This document shows, one piece after another, positions 24,021-36,834 of a DNA stretch of 64,000 nt (the stretch's first letter is position 1; the number at the start of each line of letters is the position of its first letter). Both the position numbers and the translations under genes were made by a program. The notes beneath the pieces were generated by a model, which saw nothing but the letters and a program-made list of their open reading frames with translations, did no database searches and had not been told where the DNA came from. This DNA is from Patellaria atrata CBS 101060. Its lineage: Eukaryota > Ascomycota > Dothideomycetes > Patellariales > Patellariaceae. The stretch is from assembly GCA_010093705.1 (NCBI GenBank), contig MU006099.1:658757-722756 (forward strand), in the 5' to 3' direction.

Positions 24021-25584
24021 GAGGACAACCCAGGAGAATGTAGAAGTAAATTGGATCAACCGCATTTTTTCGAAAGTGAAAAGTCGTGTTGTGTTCCGAA
24101 GGGATAATTAGTGAACTGGAATCGACATGCGTAACATGGTTCAACGCAAAAGAGGAGCCGGATAGTAAGGGTCATTCGGAAGAGAATCTCTTTACTCCAT
24201 TCCATGCTTATTTATGTAACTACGAAAGGAATAGGATGTGGAGCACGATGTACAAAAACGATTGTATTATATGCATCGTTATATGCTATATCCATTAACA
24301 GTAAATGAACGGACCTGCAGGATTTTCTACTTTTGATTCTCAATATGCATCTGTTGCTCATTTCCTGTTTCTCCCTATCCTCGGCCCGTTACTACCTTTA
24401 CTATTAGCCATCATTACTCACAGTTCTTTCTCTACGAGTAAGACAGCACACAGGGATAACCATACAATAACACACGCCTTGGCTGTACTGCATCCATACT
24501 CACTCCACCCAAAACGGTACTCCACTTGAATCAGTTACCTAGAAAGTGAAGAGATTGGGTATGAGATATGACGTGGGCGCCATATAAACCGGGACTCTAT
24601 ATTCTCTCTCCCCGGTTTAGGAAGAGGATGATGTAGGTTCGACTGTGCCGTCGCTATTCGTTCGTCATCCCTCCAATGCTCTAGTAGAGTGTATAGATTG
24701 ACCAGAGTACGAAATGTGCTGATCGACGAGATGGTCTAATCGTAAATAATGAAATGTCTGTAATGGAAATGAGAATTGTACTAAAAGATCGGACAGTACG
24801 CGGGCAACGTACTGTGCAGATGGAACGGCTTGTACCAGAAGAGTGTACACTGTGCGTGAAGTTGGAGGTTTAAGGTGCAAAGGGTACAAAGGGTACAAAG
24901 TAGTAAGCCTGCATACGGTAGGAAATTCTACCTCACAAAAGAAGCAGACTATAGGGAAGGAGTAGAGTTGTACGAAACGGGAGAATTAGATTGAATTATG
25001 GTTGCTTTATAGGAGGGTTGATGGTACCGAAGGGCATAGTGGACGAAAGGTTTAGACTAATCAATGGGCCGACCTATACCGCCGATAACGAATGTAGGCG
25101 CGGAAGGGCGTCATTAAGAGACGTCCTAACTGCGAAAATACGAGACCCCTCGAAGAATTGAGAAGGAGTGACTCATGACACAGGGAAGGTGGGGAGCGGC
25201 TATCGCGGTATTCAGACCAATGAAGGTATTGTAAGCACCTTCCTCCTAGAGAAGGAGTGGCCCCGTATAGAATAAAAAGATTATATGGGAGCAGTGCATT
25301 ACACTCTTCGAGTGGGCTTATAAGGGAGGAGTGCACGGTATAACTTTTGATAGAGTGGATTCAATCGTGACTGTACGAAATGACTACACTATACGACATA
25401 AGCAGACTGTATAGTACAAATATACTTGGACTGTCGGAGATGATCAGATGGTACAAATGAATAGACCGTGCAAAACCACGAAACTGGAATACGAATGGAT
25501 ACATCATACAAAATGTGAGCACTATGAACATGGGTCCACTGTGCCGGGTTGCTTGACTGTACTGTCCAAAATGGCTGGGCCGTA
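24021..25584. other. Start of a 7-kb gene-poor tract
   Basis: Only short frames without motifs. From about 24700 onward, degenerate copies of a GTACGAAATGTCT-like word recur (for example near 24706, 24756, 25375), suggesting an older, eroded extension of the minisatellite that follows. Confidence 0.4.
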
Positions 25585-25778
25585 CGAAATGTCTGGATCA
25601 TGCCGTTCGTATGAAATGTCTTAATCGTGCAAATATCTAGATCATCCGAAATGTCTAGAATATCAGAAATGTCTAGACTATAAGAACTATCTAGACTACA
25701 GTATATGAAAAAGGTAGAGTATAAGAAATATCTAGACTATAAGAAATGTCTAAACTACAGGAAATTTCTAAATTATAC
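25585..25778 (+). repeat. 18-bp minisatellite, consensus GAAATRTCTAGACTATAA
   Basis: Exact 18-bp spacing of units starting at 25630, 25648, 25666 and 25684, then, after a 5-bp slip, at 25707, 25725, 25743 and 25761. Two less regular units (17 and 28 bp) precede at 25613 and 25585. Units differ from the consensus by 1-8 bases, so the array is old. No gene spans it. Confidence 0.85.
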
Positions 25779-28700
25779 CATGGTAAAGTGAGGGAAGGGT
25801 ACGCGAAGACCTGTTTGCTTACACAAGGCTGAACCGTGTAGGTAACTGAGAAACCTGAGTACCTTTGAAACACGAGAGCTGGGTACTGAGTGAACAGCAA
25901 ATGTAAAGCAATTAAGGACTGCTGATGGCGATAGGCGAAATGAAGCTGTTGTTCTTGTTCGAAGCGGCAATCTTGCTTCCCAGCGTTGTAGAACAAAGAT
26001 ACTCTTACTGGAACATTCTATCCACTTTTTGATGTTTTTATTTTCCTCAAGAGTCGTTAGATAGTCCTAAGGTCTACTCTCTTAATAGGATGTAATGGGT
26101 CACCATTAGGAGCAATCTCTTCCGAAAGATTAAGATTCAGTTCGCCTTGAACATGTGTCAATGGATTGGGTATAGGCAGGACGGAGCCGCTCGAAATATC
26201 GTCATTATTAACTTGAGAACTGTACGATACTTCCCGAAATCTGGTGTCGTATCTGCATATATCAGAACGAGAAGGTAGAAATGGAGACATCTTTCGTCTT
26301 CATCTCGTCATTTTCAGGTTTTTATCGTTCAATCTAGCCTCTCCCATCTGTAAATCATTACTTCTTAGGTTCTGCCTTCTCGAAACCGTTAACTGTCTTA
26401 CTGGAGGCATTCTTTACGGCCTCCCGTGACAATTGCGTGTACAGTCGTAGCCGGACGAAAAGTGTGGTTGAATGCTGTTTTCAAAAGTCATCATTTCTCT
26501 CCACATTCTGCAAAGAAGATTCGTGGCTGAAAATTGGCATTGGGTTACTGAATGAGGTAGGGCACGAGATCACGGGAAGTCGCCGAAATGGTTACGTGCC
26601 GTGTCTGGTGTGGGATAATGTGCCGTGTCTATATTGCCTTTAGTATACCTAGTATCTGATTAGTGGTAATAACACTATTGCTTTAGGAAGTTGAGATATT
26701 CACCAGAATCTGAGTTACTTTTCAGGAACCTGTCGATTTGCAATGTCAATTTGCAGTTGAAACCTGTTGGAGTTGAGTTTACTCAGAAAGCTCTGTGCAT
26801 CCGAAACGCCGCGATTCGATAGGAGAAGAAGCAACGCAGATCTCGAATTGCATACTCAGCTTATTCGATTCTCAACACTGGCGGACAATTGTGTAACGCA
26901 GAAACGAGGTGTTGTAATTGTTTGTTGCATGCAACGGACGCGTGCATGCGGCACGCATTAGGCGTGATCCTTGGGGATTCTCTCCGGACAGCTGCGGTTG
27001 GTCTGAGCACATGTGCTGAAGAACGCAGTCACTAATCCCAACCCAGTAGCTGCTTGGTGTTCAAATCCTCATGGAATTCCGATGGAATGCGATGCGTGGG
27101 GTATTTGCAATGACCTGTACGATCTTTTCGCCTCGCGTGAGAAAAGGAAGGCATCGATAGCTTCCGCAGCAGGAACAGACCCGAAACAGAGGAAAGGTAT
27201 GGAACAAATGACGCACAATTCATCGAAAAGATATCCCAATAAAGAATCTCCGATTTGAAAACGAGGCCGCACACCCCCTCAATTGAACCGATAGCTGTGG
27301 TAATGTATGGTCAGGTAGACCGCCTGTTGGTGAATTCTTCTCATCGTCGCTGCTCTTGACCCCTAAGTGGAAATACTTGTCCTTGTATGTTCGAACTGTA
27401 GAACTAAAAATCACCCATTACCATGTTGGTGCAAGGTATACGATCAGCTCGCTTGCAACCCCCGCCGCCAATAGAGGTAAATTGACCCAACCGAACGGTA
27501 ACCAAAAGAAGATTCACGGGTGGTGTAACAAGTGCGAAATATGTTGAAATCTCGATCTACTAATCCGAAGTGTCGGGATGCGCGTAGCCCTTAGTGAATC
27601 CTCTCCCAGGTAAACAACATACAATACAGTATCTTCCCTGGTGACCGTAGTACAGGCTAAATAACGCCTCAGATTCCAAGACTACGGACTGGGTGAACCG
27701 TCGGTGTCGGCGTCTGTGTCGACGCCTATTATCGGAATCAAATAGGCAAGAACGGAGTCTGCGGGTCGAGAATACGGAAGAGAGTAGATTGTGGCTGCTC
27801 AGCTTGCCGTCTGTTTACTTGTATTATCGGTCTTTTGATATGAGGATGTTGTAATTGACCAGTTTAAAAAAAGGAGAGTGATAGTACGGCGGCAGGGCTG
27901 AAGATATTACCTGGTTCGTGCCATCTTGAGATATCATTTACCTCTTGGTTTATTAACGCAACGAGCGGGATGATGCTTCGTGAGAACTTTCTCGTTAATC
28001 CAAGGTCATGATACGCTGAAGGTGTGAAACGGAACAGGGAATATTTGATTTATAGTGAGTGTCTGGAAATAAAGAAGAGATGAACGATAACCTGTTGCCT
28101 GCAATGTTCAGCTTCACTTTCATAGCTGCTGTGCCTGTAAGGCTGGAATATGCAGTAATCATTCGTTTATTCCGTCAAATGTGAGTTTGCGTTACCGGTT
28201 CTGCATCAGCTCTCATGCTCAAGCGAAAATGAGATATGTGGTGACTGCGAGCGTGGGGAGTTCTGCGTGTGAGAAGATTATTGAAACAATCTACATACCA
28301 TACCTTACTCCGCAAATGAAGCAGCCCTGTTACCTGTAAGCGCTCACGTGCGGGAAGTCGTTGTTCTTGTCCCTTTTTCCCTTGTTGTGGTTGGATCCAC
28401 CAAATTTGTTCTAGAAGATGCCCATGTAATACCGAACTGCCGGTCATTTTACAGGCCCAATTTTCATCGAGGGCTGACGGGAGTGGAGCAGCCTCGTAAG
28501 GAAATTTGATGACGAGCTGACGGACCGAGAGCAATAAGAACAAATCCACCATAAAGCTGTGTACGATTTTGTAAGGGCCATATGAAAGGCAGTCTCAGGT
28601 TGAGACTTTTGATTTCTGTCATATACTAGCGTATTTAATAGCTCGATACCGAGATCTGGTAAGGATCTCTTTGAAACTCGCTGTCAAGGAGGTTGGAGAC

Positions 28701-29023
28701 GGCCCGAGACAGAAGCTTGACGATTTACAGCGGGTTGTCGGGAGGTATTGATCAAAAGCTCCAGGCGTTGCGCGTTGGGAGCCCATGAACCCGGTTCGTT
28801 ATAGAGCACATAATAGTTAACAAATTGCTATTACTTTATCGCCTACCTTCGGGCGTTGTGGTGGCGATAGCCTTTATTGGGGCAACGTAGACGTTTCGAC
28901 CACACAGTATCCACATATACTGTACCTTCACTGTACGGACTTACATATCCTGTGCTGGGCTGGCTAACAATGACCGGAAATTGAACTCGCAAGTCGACCT
29001 CATGTGTGGGCAGTCTGTCCACG
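25779..29023. other. Gene-poor tract, continued
   Basis: Many short frames in all phases, none with a domain, signal peptide or codon pattern I trust. Noted small features: a hairpin GGCGTC-N6-GACGCC (about 27710-27727), TCACGTGC (28344-28351) and TACTGTAC (28918-28925). A frame of 125 codons on the minus strand (28175-28552) is not recognisable. Confidence 0.4.
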
Positions 29024-29485
29024 TCAACGGAAAAGAGAACTGTGGGTCTTATACTTGAGTTTGCTCTCTGTAGTCTGGAGACGCAGAGAAGGGATTTCTC
29101 GTACAGTAGACTGTGCGGCTCCTTGTGGGGAATTCGCAGCCGCTACGGGTCTGCATTTTGTTGGCTTCATGGCTTGCCAAAGTCCCGGACTCTTTTCAGT
29201 CGTGGCTTGGTTTGCGCTCGTGACGACAAGACTTGAGGCGTCAGAGTTTTGGGAAACGGGAGCGCCACGTTCATGAGTTGTTGTTTCATGATTGCCGGGT
29301 AAGCTACCTAGGGTTTCGCGTTCAGGGTATTCACTACTATTATTCAGGCTCTTCTTAGGTATAGGCTCGTAACCTTTTTCAGAAGTTGCCGACTTTGAGT
29401 GATGGTCAAGAACTGGAGAGGATACATCTGTTGCTTGAAGTGTACTGCAGAAATTAGAATGAAGTCGCTCCCATTGACTGCTCAT
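29024..29485 (-). CDS. Doubtful hypothetical protein, Ser/Thr-rich
   Basis: The longest frame in the gene-poor tract, 153 residues from its first ATG (MSSQWERLHSNF). It is rich in Ser, Thr, Glu and Pro with few hydrophobic runs, has no signal peptide or domain, and could be one exon of a disordered protein. No clear flanking exons found. It may be chance. Confidence 0.22.
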   Translation of the reverse strand: MSSQWERLHSNFCSTLQATDVSSPVLDHHSKSATSEKGYEPIPKKSLNNSSEYPERETLGSLPGNHETTTHERGAPVSQNSDASSLVVTSANQATTEKSPGLWQAMKPTKCRPVAAANSPQGAAQSTVREIPSLRLQTTESKLKYKTHSSLFR

Positions 29486-29628
29486 ATCTGGCTCGCGTGC
29501 ACGATTCACACAACAATCTATCTTACGTACAGAGCACTTCTATTGTACTGGTTAGTAGCTTTCGTATGATGAGAAAGGGAAGTAGGAATCATAGCCAGTT
29601 GAAACCTTGCAACCGATCGGTGGACGTT

Positions 29629-29656
29629 AAAAAAAAATAAAAAAAAATAAAAAATG
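29629..29656 (+). repeat. A-rich run, (A8-9T)n
   Basis: Short tract of A8-9 runs separated by single T, 28 bp. Possibly a nucleosome-excluding poly(dA) element; no neighbouring start codon to assign it to. Confidence 0.5.
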
Positions 29657-30585
29657 GAAGGATTCTTGTCAGTATCGCATTCTCCGTACCTGCGCATGTA
29701 TGAGGAGTGGAAACCATACCTTACTGTACTCCGTACATCAAGACTTCATCAGCAGCGTACAGTACAGGTAAGTAATATGAGGTGAGACTAACACGTGGTG
29801 CGGATAGGCTCTAGCGTCGAGAAGTAGATACAGACTAAGCAAGCACTAAAGCACAAATAGTAAGGTAAGGTAAGGAAGCGGAGAAACTGACCGTAACCTC
29901 CACTAAGTCCACTTAGGATGTAAAGAATAGGGGACTCAAAACTCAAAGATTGATACAGCTTACAGTAAGTTTCATCCTCGTGTTTACTAGACCTTAAAGT
30001 TCGCTTGTTGTCATCATTCATCAACAACAACAACAACGATACGAGAGTAAAGGGCTTCTGTAGGATGCGAATGCCGGTTTGATGATAGGAATAAACTTAG
30101 GACAGCGGCGTATCCAGGATTTGCAGGGCGCTGATGACAAGGTAAAACGAGCAAAAGGGACCGAGCTTGTCTTGGGTGCAGTGTATGACTCTGGCGTGTC
30201 TTGCTCGTCTGGCTTTCTCAAAAAGAAAGTATCCCTTTGCATCGGTGCATATTATTCGTTCAGCACGTCGGGATCGTTGGCTGAGAGATGATAAAAGTAA
30301 TCTTATTGGTTATCAACTCTTTGACCCGCTGCGCATCTGACGCATGGATTCCTCGTGCTTTTGCCTCGTGGATCCCCTGCAAAAGGTCGCCTTGTTAAGC
30401 CGTGCCAGCTTTAAGAGTTTACCCCAAAATAATCGCTTTGAGTGTTTTGAGGATCTGAGGATTTTTGGGAAGTCTTGAGGTTGCCTATCGGGCCTTGCCT
30501 TTTCATATTAGTAGTAGTTAGCACCCAAAGTTCACCCAAGCTGCTGCTCCACCAGATTATTGTTCCTTAGTCTATTACAAAGAAA

Positions 30586-30653
30586 CAGTCCAGGACTCCA
30601 GGACTCCAGGACTCTAGGACCAGCAGTCCAGCAGTCCAGCAGTCCAGCACACC
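30586..30653 (+). repeat. Paired 8-bp tandem repeats upstream of the STK32-like kinase
   Basis: Four copies of CCAGGACT-type units are followed directly by three and a half copies of CAGCAGTC. The two units share a CCAG/AGTC core. The tract lies about 570-640 bp upstream of the kinase start, in its probable promoter or long 5' leader. Confidence 0.6.
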
Positions 30654-31223
30654 GTCTCGTCGACAGGGGGAGACTTTTGGAACTTTTGGCTTGCACTCCT
30701 TTCGCGCTCTTATTACTACATTTCGTACTAGTTCCAGCCCTAACCTACTTTTTACTAAACTGAGTTTAAAGTCCCTTGAGCCTTGAGAGGAGAAGAAAGC
30801 CGATGCGATTTCTAGCTGCCTGAAAGTTCCTGAACTTCTCTCATCTATCTCGACAACTAACTTTCTTGAACTCCTCTCTCTCTCTTCTCAATTATCTGCT
30901 TGCATCGCTGTCCCATATACGATATCCGGAATTGTTTACATACATCTATCTTTAATCTAATCTTCGGCATCCCTTGGGCCTTGGGTCGAACAACCGGTGA
31001 CACTGCCTACACACTTCCCCCCCCCCGGAGTTTTACCCAATAATCAGGCCCGCTTCACCTTCACGTTCCACCAATTCCATCTTTTACCTGCGAGGGTCAA
31101 GAGGCAAAAAGTTTATAGAAACTCTCGAACTGTCGTCTCCTCACCAAAAGCGATTCGATGGTTTGCCGTTCGATAACCCATTTGGCTTGAGGAACAAACT
31201 ATTTCTTGTTCGTGCTCCCTATA
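30654..31223 (+). promoter_or_regulatory. Pyrimidine-rich 5' region of the kinase gene
   Basis: CT-rich stretches (CTCCTCTCTCTCTCTTCTC near 30880), a run of about 12 C around 31017-31026, and no gene. This is typical of a fungal promoter or long 5' UTR. Start sites cannot be placed from sequence alone. Confidence 0.45.
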
Positions 31224-33208
31224 ATGGGTAATTCCAATGGGAAGCCAGTGGTCTTTACCGACGAAGGTTTGTCCCATACCCCCTCCCTATCCAAAACAAT
31301 CCCATCGTATCTGTACACAGGCGGCTTCAGAAATGGCTCCCGAGCACCTTTGGAGTTGGCCTCGACAACAAAACTCGCATACAGCTTCCTTCCGGGCAAA
31401 AGATGGAACAATTCAACTGACCAAGTTACGGAGTAGTAAATCTGAACCACTTTCGCCTGCTACGAGTTGTCGGCAAGGGCGCCTTTGGGAAGGTGCGAAT
31501 CGTAGAGCGGAAAGATACTGGCCTCACATTCGCTCTGAAGTACATACGGAAAGATGAAGGTTAGTCTACTCCGTTAGGCCTTCAACACACATATCTCTGC
31601 CGTCCTGCAATACTGATGCGGTGTAACAGTTGTACGCTCAGAAAGTGTGCGTAATATTATACGAGAAAGACGGATGCTGGAACACCTGAACCATCCGTTT
31701 CTTTGCAATTTACGGTACAGCTTCCAGGACATCGAATACCTCTACATCGTTGTCGACCTCATGAATGGCGGCGATCTCCGTTTCCACATATCTAGAAAAA
31801 CTTTCACGGAAGACGCAGTGCGCTTTTGGATAGCGGAACTGGGTTGCGCTTTACGCTACATACATAAACAAGGCATCGTGCATCGAGATGTCAAGCCGGA
31901 CAACGTCTTGCTCGATTCTGATGGTCATGTGCACTTGGCGGACTTTGTAAGCGCCCCTCTCTTTGGTTCATGGAGACTAATGGTGCTGACTGCATACAGA
32001 ACGTGGCGTCTGATATATCTGCCCACAAACAGTTGACCAGCAAATCAGGTACACTTGCCTATCTTGCTCCAGAGGTGTACGAGGGGAAGGGATATGGTGT
32101 GGAAGTCGATTGGTGGTCGCTTGGAGTACTCTTCTACGAATGCATTTACAACAAGGTATGTCGGACCTTAATATGCATTTCAAGTCTATACTGATTCTTG
32201 CAGCGACCGTTTGAAGCGAATTCGCATGAGGCATTAGCACAAAAGATCTTGGCAGGCGATCCGATATTCCCAGTCACTTCTCCACCTGTGACTATGCCTT
32301 GCTTACATGCAATCAGTTCGTTATTGGAGAAAGACAGAAGGAAGAGAATAGGAGCCTCTGGATTCCACACTTTTGTGGACAATCCTTTCTTCAGACCAAT
32401 CAACTTCGAGGCCCTGGAACGTAAAGAGATCGAGCCAATCTTTGTGCCGTCAAGCGATAAGACCAACTTCGACGCGACGTATGATTTGGAAGAGCTATTG
32501 TTGGAAGAAGCTCCTTTGGAAGCCCGTGCACGGCGTCAAAAACCAAGAGAGCAACTTAAGGACGATGCGACAGACCAGGAAATCCGTGCGGACGAACTGC
32601 ATAAGATGATCGAGACACTCTTCGAACCCTTCAATTACGAAACTGTTCAATTCCCGTCACCGATTGCTGCAGACGAGACACCAACAGCTACAACAAGCAC
32701 GTCCCCAACTTCTGAATGGCCTGAATCGAACAGATCGGACGAGCCAGAAAACCTACGGGTGGTCTCCGGAGGACAATCCAGGAGCACAACACACTCACCA
32801 AACGGCAGTCCTCCCCTTCCTACATCATCTTTGGCTATGTCTGCGGCTGGACCTGATGGTGCGTCAGTTCAGCGCAATGGTGAGGATTACTTCGATGCTA
32901 GTGCGACATCCGCATCGCCACCGTCATTTTCCCGGCCCATTCATCGCCAAAGGGGAAGTACGCGTAGTACTAGCATGGGTGGTGGTGTGCAAGTTGTGCT
33001 GAACGAGACCGGAGCTTGGACCGACATGGCAAACCCTACTAAGATTGTTGATGATGAGAAGAATCTCGCAGCAGCAGCAGCAGCAGGCAAGCCCAACGGC
33101 ATGTTAGGCTTTTTAAGTAGGAAGAAAGGAAGAGATAGGAGTCCAAAGGCGAAAGAAAGAGGTGTGTTAGGGAAAGAAGGAGCAAGAGTCGTCATCAGCA
33201 GCTCGTGA
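31224..33208 (+). CDS. STK32/YANK-like AGC-family serine/threonine kinase
   Basis: Five exons: 31224-31266, 31437-31559, 31630-31946, 32000-32155 and 32204-33208, in frame, 547 residues. It opens MGNSNGKP, a good N-myristoylation signal (Gly2, Ser6 changed to Gly/Lys context; human STK32 also starts MG-N-S), then [20 protein letters not shown] with the Gly loop, ALKYIRK (VAIK Lys), HRDVKPDN catalytic loop, ADFNVA in place of DFG (STK32 proteins also have DFN), [11 protein letters not shown] and [10 protein letters not shown]. The C-terminal 200 residues are Ser/Pro-rich and disordered, with a poly-Ala run from GCAGCA repeats (about 33068-33084) and a basic end ([13 protein letters not shown]). 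The substrate is unknown; membrane attachment is inferred from the N terminus. Confidence 0.9.
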
Positions 33209-35090
33209 GTGCAGTTTTCACTTCTCGAAAACTACAGAATCAATAAAAGATTCAATATTCGTTTGGTGAAAGGAAAGAAAATCAAGAACGGGCGAGAAGA
33301 TGAGCGGCCCCATCTCAAGTGCGCCAGTGTCCAGACAGGAAACCGATGTCGCAGCTATCTGTGAAATCGTTTGTGATTCCGCCGTCCGCCGCGTCTCTAC
33401 GTTCATTTCGTTACTTGTTTGATATCTTTCTCTCACCGACAGATTGCATACTTTCATTTTTAGCATCCTCTTCTTGATTTCCTTAATCTCTTCGATATCT
33501 GGAACCGGCATCTGACAATACATTCAAGGGAAAGAACTCGAAGGGATAAGCCGAAGTCTGCGCGCTCTAGCTCAAAATCAACATCTGGACGGCAAAAGTC
33601 GAACAAAAGCAAATCGTACAAGACCGAACCCGGGACCAAACCAGCGTCATGACTATCGCCCATGGGAGTTTTCAGATTGTCTCGCCGACGGAAACTCAGG
33701 ACTACATGAGATAAGGCCGTTGCAGATGAACTTAGAAACTCTCAGCACCAGAAACGGTCGACCCCTTGTGACTGGCCTATCCAGCAGCACTTTATCATTT
33801 TTCATGTACATTCGTTGCATTCGCGTTTCTTCATTTTGTTTCGCTTTCTTTCCCGAATATCACACTCGGAAAGGTTTGGAATCTGGTTTTTATCGTTCTC
33901 GGGGATGTTACATTGCCATTGCATTGGAAAGTTGTAATTTAAAGCATGATGATTTTCTGTATGAGTGCCAATTTTGGCGCTTTAGCGGGAGTTATGGAGT
34001 TCCACCCGAGCACCTTTTATCCACGAGGAAGGCCTGGAGGCATACTTGGTTTGGCTTTTTTCAGTCAGTTTTGGATAAGCGTGTCGGGGGTTGAGAGGAA
34101 GAATGAGATGAAGCCAGGATTTTTGACGAACAGAAAGAATGCAACTGCAAATTGGGCGGCACATCTTCCATCTACTTTTTGAGGCATTTCGGGTCGCCGG
34201 GTTAAGGAATTATCAGGGGGAGACTTTTGTACATAATACTCCCTTGCGGCTTCAGTGCTGTGAAGGGAAAGAGATTGGGAATAGAGAATGCGAACAACTC
34301 GACTTTAGATATCAGGTGGTCGTTCCCCGTTCTGTTTCATCCTTTCCATAGGTATCTTTCCTACCCCCTACACTCCTGCTTTCCTAATCCTACCTCGATC
34401 CTCTCTCCCAGCGCTCCTTCCCTCTCCTAAGGAACGATTAACAACAACACCTCATCGGATATGCCGTACAAAAACGTCTGGAAACCACCTAACACTACGG
34501 TAACCTGCCCGTGAACACGTGGTCAATCTGGAGAGCGGCTCTTTGATTTCATACACGTTTGTATGGTTTCATAATAGCATGTGATCACTGCGAAAAGCGA
34601 CGCAAGGTAGTACTTTGTTTTTTTGGGATTCAATATTTGTTTGTGTACTATCTTTCTCCGGAGATGGAGGCGCCAAATTATCGGGTACGAAGGCGAACAA
34701 ACGATTGTAATGAGTTATTGTTCATTCTACCTACCTGCACGATCATCATTGCTGAGCAGCGGAAATCTAATAATCAGACGATGTTATGCGTGTCTTGAAA
34801 ACGCCTTCCCTGCTCGCCGTTATGAAGTAAGAAAAAGAGAGGAGATCAAACCCCCTATCCAAGCGTCCCGTCCAGTCCCACGAAACTCGATCTCAAAAAT
34901 CAATCCCACCACTCCATTGCCCGAATCATCAATCAATCAATCATGAATATCTCCTGGTCTGAAACTCCACGTGTATGTCAAATTCAACGGGAGCCCTGAA
35001 CTCCGAAACCGGGATGAGGATATGATGCCAATCTAAAGCGCGCACTTGGGGAAGGTAATGCCATGCGTTGAAAACATGTTGAGGTATAGG
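33209..35090. other. Convergent intergenic region, no gene seen
   Basis: Lies between the kinase and the Ubc8-type E2. Several frames of 60-125 codons on both strands, none with a domain. One at 34559 encodes ACDHCEKRRK by chance but lacks the remaining zinc-cluster cysteines. Probably 3' UTRs and spacer. Confidence 0.45.
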
Positions 35091-36252
35091 CTATAGTTCG
35101 TCCATGTTACCGGCAGGTTCCTCGTCGTCACCGCTCTCATAACTGCCAACAGAGCTCATTTCGTCGTCGACTTCGCTGTCGTCCGAAGCTTCTTCAACTG
35201 CTTCTTTCGAGGCGTATTTGAGGACGTACTCTGTGGAACACATTGACAATGAGTCCCATATTTCCGAGCGATTTAGGCATACTCTTTGTGTAATAGGGGA
35301 CTACGGACAAAGGATTGGGAGATGTGAGGAACGACTTACCTTTGACTTTAATATCATAGCTCTTACTATCCCTCATCAATAGCGCAGCAGCTTCACCGTT
35401 CAAAGGATCAGTAGGATTCGGATACCGTAGCAGCTGTGGTAGGAAAACCTCGAAGATGTTGATGAGGGCATACATAGGAGACCATGTCTGATTGATCACG
35501 TCCAAGCAAACCGACCCGGAACTGAAATGGTGTGAGTCAATGATGCAAATCATCACAGGGTATAGCATGGAACATGTGATAATGTTCAGTATAGGGAAAA
35601 GGTTGCGTGAGCGGGAATACTGACAGTTCATCGATGTTGGGGTGGAAAATGCGGTTTACGAAACCAATACTCGGGCTCTTGTAGGGATATTGATCGGGAA
35701 GCTCTACGTGAATTTTCCATAGACCGCCAGAAAAGGGGGCTATACAGTAAGTTCAGGCTTACAACATGGAGACATTATGGCGGGGAACACGTACTCTCCT
35801 CGGGACCCTTGAAGCGAACATAGAATTCTTGCCTAAAATATATTAGATATCAGGTCGGGACATTGTTATATCACAAAATTGGGAGAAATAGACGAACACT
35901 ATACTGTGTCAATAAATGGGTACCATGGTGGTTGATCTAACACGAGCTTACTATTATCATTCACAAGTGTAACTTCATAATCACTCATCAACCTAACATT
36001 CGCGAGTTATCAGTATCCATTTGAAACTTAGAACTTTTCTTGCCGCAATATGACGCATGAGGGCGAGTGTGCATACATCCTGTGCTCTTGTCAGCAATGG
36101 TCCTTGCGTTGTCTGGACCAACAAAGCTTACTTCATGACCTAAACGCACAGCAAAACGCATCCCGTCAGCTTAGAGTCCAGAGGCAAATATCCAAACAGA
36201 AGAATAGTGCGCGACCTACATCCGTCTCAATTCTGCGCTTGGGACTACTCAT
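35091..36252 (-). CDS. UBC8: Ubiquitin-conjugating enzyme E2, Ubc8/UBE2H type
   Basis: E2 that hands ubiquitin to substrates; yeast Ubc8 works with the GID/CTLH ligase in catabolite degradation of gluconeogenic enzymes (family knowledge). The small exons read [57 protein letters not shown] and [12 protein letters not shown]. Then comes the catalytic Cys in [17 protein letters not shown], followed by [16 protein letters not shown] and an acidic tail ([22 protein letters not shown]) typical of Ubc8. It stops at the TAG at 35091. About 185 residues; roughly six introns, outer limits certain, inner limits approximate. It diverges from the panB-type gene over 937 bp. Confidence 0.92.
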
Positions 36253-36761
36253 GGTGACGGCTTAAGCTAAAACAGTGCCGCGACGAGGACGTATGATGAG
36301 GTGATAAGGTGCGTTCGGGCGAGGAGAGGTTGAAGGACGAGGTAGCGGACGCTGGTGGAAAAAGGGTTGTAGAAAGAGTGTCTTGATAGGTAGATAGCTA
36401 TGTGAAACGGACTTCTACTCCGAATCCGGGCTTTGTTGCGGGGACGAGGTCGAAAGCTATGGGTAAGAGTAATAATCAGTTATGATGGGTCTTTGTATGC
36501 TGTTGTTCTCAGTGTGAGAGCCGTGGGTGTGTTTGGTAACAAGTTGTAAAAGTGTTGTGAGTTGTAGGAAAGAAGAGGTAGAGGAAAGAAGGAGTGGTGG
36601 TGGTTATGTGCTCGCGGAATATGTACGTTAGGTACAAAGTCATGGATATGGGATCCAGGTCACGCAAGTCCCGCCCCGTCACCGTTCTTGGTCATGCATT
36701 ATTTGCATTTGGCGGGGAAATTGGATAAGGGCCTGAATGGGAATAGTTGAGGTCTTTATCA

Positions 36762-36834
36762 TCACGTGCAGCGGCTGTAGCCGGTTGATTTTAAAGAATC
36801 AAAGAAAAGGGATTAGAGGGAGATCAGCACGTGA
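36762..36834. promoter_or_regulatory. Two opposed TCACGTGC E-box elements in the E2/panB divergent promoter
   Basis: TCACGTGC at 36762-36769 and its reverse complement at 36827-36834, 65 bp apart. CACGTG is the core site of bHLH factors such as Cbf1/USF-like proteins. The same 8-mer also occurs at 11001, 20392 and 28344. Function is an inference. Confidence 0.45.

Noticed and set aside
27050-27075. GTTCAAATCC, resembling a tRNA T-loop
   Set aside because: No acceptor or anticodon stem upstream.
34559-34798. Frame with ACDHCEKRRK, like the start of a Zn2Cys6 cluster
   Set aside because: The other four cysteines are missing and the frame continues as hydrophobic, unrelated sequence; a chance match.
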